NCBI GenBank assembly: GCA_965116435.1
Contig: OZ220686.1
Span: forward strand, 2,356,001 to 2,420,000
Origin: VXPQ01 sp965116435
GTDB taxonomy: Bacteria > Bacteroidota > Rhodothermia > Rhodothermales > VXPQ01
Direction: 5' to 3'
Length of the DNA stretch: 64,000 nt
Under the pieces are notes generated by a model, which saw only the letters and a list, made by a program, of their open reading frames with translations, did no database searches and was not told where the DNA came from. The translations under genes were made by a program, and so were the position numbers. Shown piece by piece: positions 37,134 through 44,103 of the stretch (positions are counted from its first letter, which is position 1; every line of letters starts with the position of its first letter).

Positions 37134-37676
37134 TCAAGCCAGACGTCTCAATATTTTCTCAAGCAACTCCCGATCGGAGAGCTCGGAAAGGGGACGCTCA
37201 TCATAGTTTTTTTGTGTAACTAAATCTGGTTTTTTAAAAGATCCAGCCTGACTATTCAATGGCGGATCGGCAATGTAGATTGCGATGGCCTCCAAAGAAG
37301 TTATATAATCTTTTATATAATCTTTGTTGCGTATTTTTGTTCCAGTAACAGGATGCTTTTTGAGAGTACCACTATCATTGATTTTACGAATCCCGTACCA
37401 TGAAAATTTATTCCAGCGATCTTTAAGGTGATCCTTCCTGTGATGGCTTAATCGGGCTCCCAGAGGTGTGCTATTTCCTTCTCCGATATATACCAAATCA
37501 TAACCATCATAAAGAACGTAAATACCTTCTTGATCCCAACAATTAGTCTCTATTGTTATATCTGGCTTTCCTTCTTTTTTCCGTTTCAAGGTTCCAGCCA
37601 AAGATCGAGGGTCTCCTTTTTTGCCATCCCATTTTACGAGATCGCGATTCCAAAAACGTCCGTATGCTTCTATCAT
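37134..37676 (-). CDS. GIY-YIG nuclease-like protein
   Basis: From ATG 37676 the product has 180 residues; an upstream start at 37766 would add 30 residues. The core shows the GIY-YIG pattern: GIYVLYD, then LVYIGEGN, an Arg in GARLSHHRKDHLKDRW, a Glu in SLEAIAIYIADPPLNSQ, and an Asn at the end of that stretch, in the order of the family's catalytic residues. GIY-YIG proteins nick or cut DNA, as homing, repair or restriction enzymes. The N-terminal 55 residues (RFWNRDLVKWDGKKGD) are not assigned. It sits between Mrr-like gene 2 and the helical lipoprotein, within the AT-rich island, which suggests a defence role. Confidence 0.65.
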   Translation of the reverse strand: MIEAYGRFWNRDLVKWDGKKGDPRSLAGTLKRKKEGKPDITIETNCWDQEGIYVLYDGYDLVYIGEGNSTPLGARLSHHRKDHLKDRWNKFSWYGIRKINDSGTLKKHPVTGTKIRNKDYIKDYITSLEAIAIYIADPPLNSQAGSFKKPDLVTQKNYDERPLSELSDRELLEKILRRLA

Positions 37677-37931
37677 GGTTTTTATGTTGTTGGTGAATTT
37701 GGGTTTCGGGGTTTCGTTGAGGATTGGGGCAATGCTACCTTTGCACTGGAATACCAGGAACATCAAAACAAGCGAGAGTGCCTTGCAAACTGCGTAAGAG
37801 GATTCGTTGAGGGTGTCCAGTTATGCCGTCTACCATGCTTCCATCGTGGTAATCCATCAAGGGTAACCATAAATGAGGATGTCTTGCTATTGCTATAAGA
37901 TGGATGGCTCACAATCGGGCGAAGAGACCAT

Positions 37932-38969
37932 TTAGCTTAACTCCATATCTGTTATGCCCGCTTTTAGTATTCTGGCGGCCAGTTCTTTGCCAGCGATTAG
38001 GTACACGTTACACTGCTCTGCCTTTTCATGACAACATTTGGAAAAACCCGTACCCGATGAAATAACCCAAGGAATCTTTGTATAACCATCATCTTCTCCT
38101 AATTCTTCTCGGTTCTTTACGTAACGATCAATCTGGTCAAGTGCCCAGTCATCCGTGGTTCCCTCGTGATGCTTTGCCTGAACGTAGACAATTGTTCTGA
38201 TCGGTTCAAAAGTCGCCACGATATCTGCATCGCCGTCCTTGTCGCGGGCGTTCTTTGACGGAATTTCAACCGATGAAGCACCGATTCGCTCGAAGTACCA
38301 TTTGAGTAACTTCTCCAGTTGGCTTGGACTTAATTGCTTGTTGATCTTGTCCAGAACCTTGCCAGCGCAGTCGTCCGTAATCGACTTGGCAATGTTGATA
38401 GGTTTTTTGTTCTGCCATCTGAGAATTGCATCTTCTATACTGTCTCGAAGATCGGAAATCTCGACATTCGTCTGCCGTACCTTCATGCGGGCGGTCAATG
38501 CATTGTCGGCGTAATCGGATCGAGGTATGTCTGTCTCAACCTCTTTGACTTTGTGGAAAAAGCCAAGGTCGATCGTCTTACCATTTTTACCATTTTCGCT
38601 GCTACAAAGCCGACCTTTGTCCATGTGGACGCCGTGATGCTCCCAAGTCTCAAGGTTGTGCAGGTCGAGGTCGGCGGCAATCATCCGGTCGTTCGAAGCG
38701 ATGTCGTAGACATGGAATGTCCCCCAGCTCGGAACGACAACACGGTCGCCCTTATTCATTTGCAGGAATCGCTGAAGGCTAAACCGGGGCCGATACTTCC
38801 CCCATTCCTTCTCAATGGCACTTGGAACGTCTTGCCAATTCGTAGCTTGATGGTCCCTGATGAATTCATGTGTGGCCAATTCAGAGAACCCGATCGAGAG
38901 GATACCTCGCTTCAGGAGCGGATACGACAATTCGGCGTAGTGTGAAATTCTGTGCAGGTAGTATGTCAT
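37932..38969 (-). CDS. Mrr-type restriction endonuclease-like protein 2
   Basis: The 345-residue protein has an N-terminal beta-rich module with a LQMNKGDRVVVPSWGTFHVY core (about 70-90), equivalent in position to the KGDYVV core of the first Mrr-like protein. Its C-terminal Mrr-cat-type nuclease shows LEKLLKWYFERIGAS, then KDGDADIVATF (metal Asp) and IVYVQAKHHEG (Q-x-K), followed by WVISSGTGFS. It probably cleaves DNA recognised by the N-domain. The gene has an upstream block with a 12-G run. An in-frame stop at 39014-39012 lies between the run and ATG 38969, so the run cannot be part of a longer reading frame. Confidence 0.72.
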   Translation of the reverse strand: MTYYLHRISHYAELSYPLLKRGILSIGFSELATHEFIRDHQATNWQDVPSAIEKEWGKYRPRFSLQRFLQMNKGDRVVVPSWGTFHVYDIASNDRMIAADLDLHNLETWEHHGVHMDKGRLCSSENGKNGKTIDLGFFHKVKEVETDIPRSDYADNALTARMKVRQTNVEISDLRDSIEDAILRWQNKKPINIAKSITDDCAGKVLDKINKQLSPSQLEKLLKWYFERIGASSVEIPSKNARDKDGDADIVATFEPIRTIVYVQAKHHEGTTDDWALDQIDRYVKNREELGEDDGYTKIPWVISSGTGFSKCCHEKAEQCNVYLIAGKELAARILKAGITDMELS

Positions 38970-39288
38970 GGCGTATCCAGAAACAGTCCGATAAATGCGG
39001 GCAGGTCGTTTTCAGCGCAGCTTTGCGAGGGCGCATGGCCGCCTATGCGGAGACAACACTCACTTGCTAATGTACCCCCCCCCCCCTCGCAATAATTGTG
39101 AAAATTATGTGAAGAACAATGTCCATCCATCACCCCCCTACGTCACAAGCGCCTTGATGGTCACGGCGCAGTTGTCCGCCCAGCGATCCCATGGCGCCTT
39201 CCGCCCAGCACTCTACCGGCAGCCCTGCCGCACCCGCGCCCAATAACCGCAAAACCCATACCTCGGGCACCAACCATTCCACCCCACC
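38970..39288 (-). promoter_or_regulatory. Upstream block P2 of Mrr-like gene 2 with a homopolymeric G tract
   Basis: The 319-base gap on the coding strand shows the same architecture as P1: a motif beginning ATTGTTCTTCACATAA and ending TTCACAATT (39120-39094), TTG (39092-39090), 15 bases with 12 consecutive G (39086-39075), then TACATTAG (39074-39067), seven of eight matches to TAnnTTTG. The preceding 60 bases also align with P1 (GGCGCCATGGGATCG vs GGCGGCATGGGGTCG). The two blocks are therefore duplicates that kept the motif, the G run and the -7-like element while the rest diverged. Confidence 0.6.
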
Positions 39289-39816
39289 CTACCCCGAAAA
39301 ATCCCGGTACCCGAAGTAGTGTAGGACGAACTTCATTTTGGAGGCTTTCAGGGCTCCGAATCCTGGCAAGGCCCGCACCCGCTTTTCGATGTCGGGGAAG
39401 GGCGCGCCGTCGTTCCAGATACGTGCGGCGTCTCCCTCGTACTGGTCCGCCACAAAGCGGGCCACCTGCTGCGTATAGTCGGCCATCTTGTTCGTAAAGC
39501 GATGCACGGCAGGCGTTTCCGCGAACAGGGCTTGCAGGTCCTCCGGCTTCATGCTTGCAATTCGGGGAAGGTCCAGATGCCCCAGCCGGTCGTGCAGGCG
39601 AATGGGGCCGGTAAAGGCGTATTCGGCCCGCACGCGCTGATCGTACAGCAGGCCCAGCAATACGCCCGCCGCGCTATTCCGCAAAAAATCGTCCGCCTCC
39701 GGTTCGCCGGTCAGCGTACCTTCGTCGCGGAAGCGATCCATCATGCGGCTGAGTCCGCCCCCCAGATGGCTGTAATCAAGGGGGACAATGCGAAGGATCT
39801 CACGGGATGTCGTCAT
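39289..39816 (-). CDS. HhH-GPD-type base-excision DNA repair protein
   Basis: From ATG 39816 the product is 175 residues. It matches by eye the short HhH-GPD family: EADDFLRNSAAGVLLGLLYD with the helix after QRVRAEYAFTGPIRLHDRLG, FAETPAVHRFTNKMADY, VADQYEGDAARIWNDG and RVRALPGFGALKASKMKFVL, the helix-hairpin-helix with LPGFG. Such proteins resemble DNA glycosylases, but activity is mostly untested for this subgroup. The start avoids an upstream extension that would run through the dispersed repeat at 39843. Confidence 0.75.
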   Translation of the reverse strand: MTTSREILRIVPLDYSHLGGGLSRMMDRFRDEGTLTGEPEADDFLRNSAAGVLLGLLYDQRVRAEYAFTGPIRLHDRLGHLDLPRIASMKPEDLQALFAETPAVHRFTNKMADYTQQVARFVADQYEGDAARIWNDGAPFPDIEKRVRALPGFGALKASKMKFVLHYFGYRDFSG

Positions 39817-39825
39817 GGGAAAATG

Positions 39826-39876
39826 TTGGTTAAGTCCACAAAGGATGCTCTGGTTAAATCCGCAAAGATCAGAGGC
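39826..39876 (+). repeat. Dispersed hairpin repeat, copy F, with a partial second copy
   Basis: A full copy lies at 39843-39876, GGATGCTCTGGTTAAATCC then GCAAAGATCAGAGGC, with a reduced 5-bp stem CTCTG/CAGAG. Just before it, at 39826-39840, the central piece TTGGTTAAGTCCACA is repeated, so part of the element is tandemly duplicated. The flank after it (AGCGAAGAATGCGCTGGCAA) matches that after copy E. It lies immediately upstream of the HhH-GPD gene start and downstream of hemB. Confidence 0.75.
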
Positions 39877-39964
39877 AGCGAAGAATGCGCTGGCAAGGAA
39901 GAAGGAAGGGCGAAGCAGGGCAGCGTGGCGGCTTCGCATCATGCGACCGCAGGGTCCGCTTCGT

Positions 39965-40948
39965 TCAGCGCAAGCGTTTGGCGGCTTCTTTGGCGAAATA
40001 GGTCAGGATAATGTCCGCGCCGGCCCGCCGGATGGCGGTGAGCGACTCCATCATGGCCTCCTCCAGGTCGATCCATCCGTTTTCGGCGGCGGCGGCCAGC
40101 ATGGCATACTCGCCGCTTACATGGTACGCCGCCACGGGCACGGTCGAATGCTGGCGCAACCGGTATATCACGTCCAGGTAGGGGAGGGCTGGCTTAACCA
40201 GCGTCATATCGGCCCCCTCCGCAAGGTCCAGCGCCAGTTCGCGCAGCGCTTCCTCGCCGTTGGCTGGGTCCATCTGGTACGTTTTTTTGTCGCCGGGGAC
40301 GTTTTCGCCCCCCCGCGGGGCCGAATCCAGCGCGTCCCGGAAGGGACCATAGAACGCAGACGCATATTTGGCCGTGTACGACAGGATGGCGACGTCCGTA
40401 TGCCCGGCAGCGTCCAGCGCATCCCGTATCGCGCCCACGCGCCCGTCCATCATATCCGACGGAGCCACGATATCCGCCCCTGCGTTGGCCTGCACAACCG
40501 CCATGCGGGCCAGTGCGTCGAGGGTCTCGTCGTTGTGTACGCGTCCTTGCCGAACGATTCCGTCATGGCCGTGCGAAGAGTACGGGTCCAGGGCCACATC
40601 CGCAATGACCAGCATATCCTGCGCGGCTTCCCGAACCGCCCGAATGGCCCGCGGAATCAGGCCCTCCGGGTTCAGCGAAGCGCTTCCGTGCGGATCTTTC
40701 AGCGCATCGTCTATTTTCGGGAACAGCGCAATACCCGGAATGCCCAGGTCCGCCAGTTCCCGCACCTCTTCGACCAGTGCGTCAAGGCTCCACCGGTATT
40801 GCCCCGGCATGGATGAAATTTCCTCGCGGATCCCCTTGCCTTCCGCCACGAACAGGGGCGCCACCAGGCAGTCTGGCGTAAGGCGGGTTTCCCGGGCCAG
40901 GCGGCGAACGCCGGGGGTTGCTCTCAATCGTCTCGGGCGGATGCGCAT
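39965..40948 (-). CDS. hemB: Delta-aminolevulinic acid dehydratase (porphobilinogen synthase)
   Basis: The 327-residue enzyme condenses two 5-aminolevulinate molecules to porphobilinogen in tetrapyrrole synthesis. Both active-site lysines are visible: SYTAKYASAFYGPFRDA (about 200) and MTLVKPALPYLDVI (about 252). Metal-site sequence VALDPYSSHGHDG lacks the three cysteines of zinc-type enzymes, so this is the Mg2+/alkali-metal-dependent form. Other family blocks are IALFPKID and SDMMDGRVGAIR. Full length, ATG start at 40948. Confidence 0.96.
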   Translation of the reverse strand: MRIRPRRLRATPGVRRLARETRLTPDCLVAPLFVAEGKGIREEISSMPGQYRWSLDALVEEVRELADLGIPGIALFPKIDDALKDPHGSASLNPEGLIPRAIRAVREAAQDMLVIADVALDPYSSHGHDGIVRQGRVHNDETLDALARMAVVQANAGADIVAPSDMMDGRVGAIRDALDAAGHTDVAILSYTAKYASAFYGPFRDALDSAPRGGENVPGDKKTYQMDPANGEEALRELALDLAEGADMTLVKPALPYLDVIYRLRQHSTVPVAAYHVSGEYAMLAAAAENGWIDLEEAMMESLTAIRRAGADIILTYFAKEAAKRLR

Positions 40949-40981
40949 GGAATGCGGGCGCCGGGCGGCGCGGAAAATGCG

Positions 40982-42535
40982 TCAGGAAACAGGGCTGGTT
41001 ATTTTGCGCCGCCACCGCGTGCCTTCCGGCCCGTCCATGATTTCGACCTGCATGCCGGCAAGTTGGTCCCGGAGCGCGTCCGCCTGCTGGAAATCCCGTT
41101 GCGCCCGGGCTTCGGCGCGTTGGCGCAACAACTCCTCTACCTCCTGGGTAAAGGCGTTCTCGGCGGTGTCGGAACGAGCGCCTTGCGCGGGTTCCAGCGA
41201 CGTTGTCTGCTGCGCTGCTTGCTGCGTTTCTTGCCGCACAATGCCCAGCAGGTCGTTGATTTTAGTCAGCCAGTCCGTTGCGGACCGCCCCGCCGCGCCC
41301 CCGATGCGCGTCCCGTCTCGCAAGATCAATTTCGCGCCCTCAAGGGAGGCGGCAATGGCCTTCGGCGTGTTCAGATCGTCCAGCATGGCGTCCAGCGCCT
41401 GTTCGTACAAGCGCGCCAGCGGCTCCCCGAGAAGGTCCTCGCCGGGGTCGTTTCGGGCAAGGCCCTGCTCCGCGAGGGCTGCGGCCTCCTTGAACCGCTG
41501 GGTGTGCCGGGCGCATGCCCGCAGTTGATCGAACGTAAAGTTGAGGGGGTTGCGGTATTGTCCTGAAATGAGCGCCAGGCGGAGCGTGAGGGGATCGACG
41601 CCGCGTCCTCCTTCCGATTCAGGCCCGACGAGTTCGCGCACGGTCAAGAAATTGCCTGCGCTCTTGGCCATTTTCTCGCCTTCCACCTGCAGGAAGCGGG
41701 TGTGGAGCCAGTACCGGGCGAACGGCTTGCCGGAGAGGCATTCGGCTTGCGCAATTTCGCATTCGTGGTGAGGAAATTTGTTGTCCTCGCCGCCCGTATG
41801 CAGGTCGAACGATTCGCCCAAATAGGCCTGCGCCATGGTGGAGCATTCGATGTGCCATCCCGGGAAGCCCCATCCCCACGGGCTATGCCATACCATGAGG
41901 TGGTGGGGATCCTTTTTCCACAAGGCGAAATCCCGCGGGTCCCGTTTTTCCGGGTCCTGCACCACGTCCCGAACGCCTTCGTCCAGCGCGTTCGCCAGCA
42001 CATTGCCGGACAATTTCCCGTAATCAGGGAAGGAATTCACCGAGAAATACACGCCCTGCGCCGTTTCGTAGGCATGGCCTTTCTCGAGAAGCCGGGCGAT
42101 GTCCCGGATTTGCTGCGCCACATGATCCGTCGCGCGCGGGCGCACGTCGGGTTCGCGGAGATTGAGCGCGCGCCAGTCGGACAGCAATACGTTCGCGTAA
42201 TAGCGCGCCAGGTCCCAGATGTTCGCAAAGCGTTCGCCTTCCCTGGACTGAAGCGCTTTCGTCATGCGATCTTCTCCCTCCGCATCCGCCACGTCGTCTT
42301 CGGTCAGATGCCCAACGTCCGTGATATTGGTTACGTAGGCGGTTTCCCATCCGAGGGCTTGCGCGGTTCGAAGCACGAGGTCCGCCGTCAGGAAGGACCG
42401 GAAATTCCCGATATGGGCATAGGAATAGACCGTCGGCCCGCACGCATAGAACCGCAGGCGCCCCGGCTGCGCCGGTTCGACCGCTTCCGTGCTTCGCGTC
42501 ATCGAATTATATATACGGAAGATTTTTTCCGGCAT
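40982..42535 (-). CDS. cysS: Cysteinyl-tRNA synthetase
   Basis: From ATG 42535 (MPEKIFRIYNS) the enzyme is 517 residues. It shows the class I signatures: CGPTVYSYAHIGNFRSF with the HIGH-like YAHIGN and the first zinc Cys, WHIECSTMA and HHECEIAQAE for the zinc site, and KMAKSAGNFL in place of KMSKS. The DALR/helical tail includes RAEARAQRDFQQADALRDQL, typical of the C-terminal CysS helix. It charges tRNA-Cys. The upstream frame to 42610 is not conserved in the family. Confidence 0.96.
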   Translation of the reverse strand: MPEKIFRIYNSMTRSTEAVEPAQPGRLRFYACGPTVYSYAHIGNFRSFLTADLVLRTAQALGWETAYVTNITDVGHLTEDDVADAEGEDRMTKALQSREGERFANIWDLARYYANVLLSDWRALNLREPDVRPRATDHVAQQIRDIARLLEKGHAYETAQGVYFSVNSFPDYGKLSGNVLANALDEGVRDVVQDPEKRDPRDFALWKKDPHHLMVWHSPWGWGFPGWHIECSTMAQAYLGESFDLHTGGEDNKFPHHECEIAQAECLSGKPFARYWLHTRFLQVEGEKMAKSAGNFLTVRELVGPESEGGRGVDPLTLRLALISGQYRNPLNFTFDQLRACARHTQRFKEAAALAEQGLARNDPGEDLLGEPLARLYEQALDAMLDDLNTPKAIAASLEGAKLILRDGTRIGGAAGRSATDWLTKINDLLGIVRQETQQAAQQTTSLEPAQGARSDTAENAFTQEVEELLRQRAEARAQRDFQQADALRDQLAGMQVEIMDGPEGTRWRRKITSPVS

Positions 42536-42703
42536 GGCGGGGCATGCGATCTGGTGCGATCTGATGCGATCCGGGTTTCGGATGCGGCGCAAAGCGGGGT
42601 ATAACGGCAACGCGGCGGGTAAGTGCCTGCACGGCGCCCGGAAAATTCGTCAAAATCCTGGACAATTATCGAAAAACATCGTTCGCCCGCAACGCTTCCG
42701 GGT

Positions 42704-43213
42704 CTACGGCTCTTGCCGGATCATTTCCCAGACAAGATGATGGATTTCGGGGAGAATCAATCGGTCGACGGCCAGGCGCACCGCATGCAGGGATCCCGGG
42801 AGCGAAAAAATCAGCGTGTCCCCCCATAGCCCTGCGGCGGCGCGGGAAAGTATGGCGCCGGACCCGATTTCCTCGTAGGAAAGCATACGAAAAATTTCGC
42901 CGAAACCCGGCAGCGTGCGCTCGAATTTCCGGGACGTCACGTCGATGGTCGTGTCTCGCCGCCCGACGCCCGTCCCACCCGTCGTCACCAGGACCTCGCA
43001 GGGGACGGACAGGTCGTCGAGGGCGGCTTCGATGCGTCCGGGATCGTCCGGCACGATGCACGTGGCGAGTATCTCCACGCCGCCTTGCGCCAGCGTTTCC
43101 GCAATGTATCGCCCGCTGGCGTCTGTCGCGGGCGTTCGCGTATCGCTGACCGTAATCACGCCTGCCCGCACGGGCGTCTGCGCTGCGGCCTGTTGGTGTT
43201 CGTCGTAACTCAT
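42704..43213 (-). CDS. moaB: Molybdenum cofactor biosynthesis protein MoaB/MogA family
   Basis: From ATG 43213 the protein is 169 residues. It shows the MoCF-binding domain: GVITVSDTRTPATDASGRYI, VVTTGGTG-like VLVTTGGTGVGRRDTTIDVT, SYEEIGSGAILSRAAAGLWG and SLPGSLHAVRLAVDRLILPE. It binds or adenylylates molybdopterin in cofactor synthesis. The ATG overlaps the stop of the upstream yidD gene as ATGA (43210-43213), so the two are translationally coupled although they serve different pathways. No other moa gene lies in the window. Confidence 0.93.
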   Translation of the reverse strand: MSYDEHQQAAAQTPVRAGVITVSDTRTPATDASGRYIAETLAQGGVEILATCIVPDDPGRIEAALDDLSVPCEVLVTTGGTGVGRRDTTIDVTSRKFERTLPGFGEIFRMLSYEEIGSGAILSRAAAGLWGDTLIFSLPGSLHAVRLAVDRLILPEIHHLVWEMIRQEP

Positions 43214-43512
43214 GGGCTTTCCGGGGTTTCCGATGTTTCCGGTATTTCGGGAGATGCCTTTTCGCCATACCATCGGGGCGGATCGTATCCGCCTCGCCCC
43301 CAGGGCGTACACCGCAGCAGGCGGTGCGCCGCCAGCACCGTTCCCTTCAGGGCGCCGTACTTCTCGAACGCCTCCACGGCGTATTCCGAGCAGGAAGGCG
43401 TATAGCGGCAGCTGGAGGCTATGTGCGGAGACACCACATATTGGTAGCATCGCACCAGCCCTTTCAGGAGCAGGCGCGGAATCCGTACAATGCGGGCGAT
43501 GGCGCGGGGCAT
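43210..43512 (-). CDS. yidD: Membrane protein insertion efficiency factor YidD
   Basis: From ATG 43512 (MPRAIARIVRI) the protein is 100 residues with the family core CYQYVVSPHIASSCRYTPSC, SEYAVEAFEKYGALKG and RLLRCTPWGRGGYDPP. YidD assists YidC-dependent membrane protein insertion at the inner membrane. In most genomes it neighbours rnpA and yidC; here it precedes moaB with a 4-base overlap, an unusual location. An upstream TTG at 43524 would add only four residues. Confidence 0.95.
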   Translation of the reverse strand: MPRAIARIVRIPRLLLKGLVRCYQYVVSPHIASSCRYTPSCSEYAVEAFEKYGALKGTVLAAHRLLRCTPWGRGGYDPPRWYGEKASPEIPETSETPESP

Positions 43513-43695
43513 GAACGCGGACAAAGAATCAGGGCGGATGCGCGAGGCGGGCCAAAAGAACGAAGAGAGAACCGTTCGGCGGGCATTCCGTTGTAATTCA
43601 GCGAGGATCGTCCCGGTTCCGGTGCGAGGCGCCCTGCGCTTTTGCGCGGAAACGCGGACATGTCCTGGCGATGGCTACAAATCATTACGGAATTT

Positions 43696-44103
43696 ATGGA
43701 TACGAACGCATTTCTTGAACAGGTGACGTTTGACCCCAACGGACTGGTTCCCGCCCTGGCGCAGGACCACGAAACGGGCGATGTGCTGATGCTTGCATGG
43801 ATGAACCGGGATACCCTGCACCGCACGCTGACCAGCCAGGTCATGACGTACTGGAGCCGTTCGCGCCAGGAAGTCTGGGTGAAAGGCCAAAGTAGCGGGC
43901 ATACGCAGGAGGTTGTGGAAGTCCGCATTGATTGCGACGGCGACGCGCTGCTTTTCAAGGTCAAACAACATGGCGGCGCCGCATGCCATGCCGGGTACCC
44001 GTCGTGTTTTTATCGCCGATATGACGGCGACCGCCTTGTTACGGACCGCGAGCGCGTGTTCGATCCAGAGGCGGTGTACGGACAGACGGGCGCCGCCTCA
44101 TGA
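43696..44103 (+). CDS. hisI: Phosphoribosyl-AMP cyclohydrolase
   Basis: From ATG 43696 (MDTNAFLEQ) the 135-residue protein is a stand-alone HisI without the HisE pyrophosphatase domain. Key blocks: DVLMLAWMNRDTL, VMTYWSRSRQEVWVKGQSSG, IDCDGDALLFKVKQHGGAAC and HAGYPSCFYRR, which carry the Asp and Cys residues that bind Mg and Zn. It opens the purine ring in the third step of histidine synthesis. Its stop overlaps the pyruvate kinase start by four bases (ATGA, 44100-44103). Confidence 0.95.
   Translation: MDTNAFLEQVTFDPNGLVPALAQDHETGDVLMLAWMNRDTLHRTLTSQVMTYWSRSRQEVWVKGQSSGHTQEVVEVRIDCDGDALLFKVKQHGGAACHAGYPSCFYRRYDGDRLVTDRERVFDPEAVYGQTGAAS

Noticed and set aside
39141..39288. Short peptide (ADNCAVTIKALVT) upstream of Mrr-like gene 2 resembling one upstream of Mrr-like gene 1 (PDNVAVGIKGSAD)
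   Set aside because: Shared residues fit the DNA duplication of the two upstream blocks; neither belongs to an open frame long enough to call a gene, though a lost gene end is possible.
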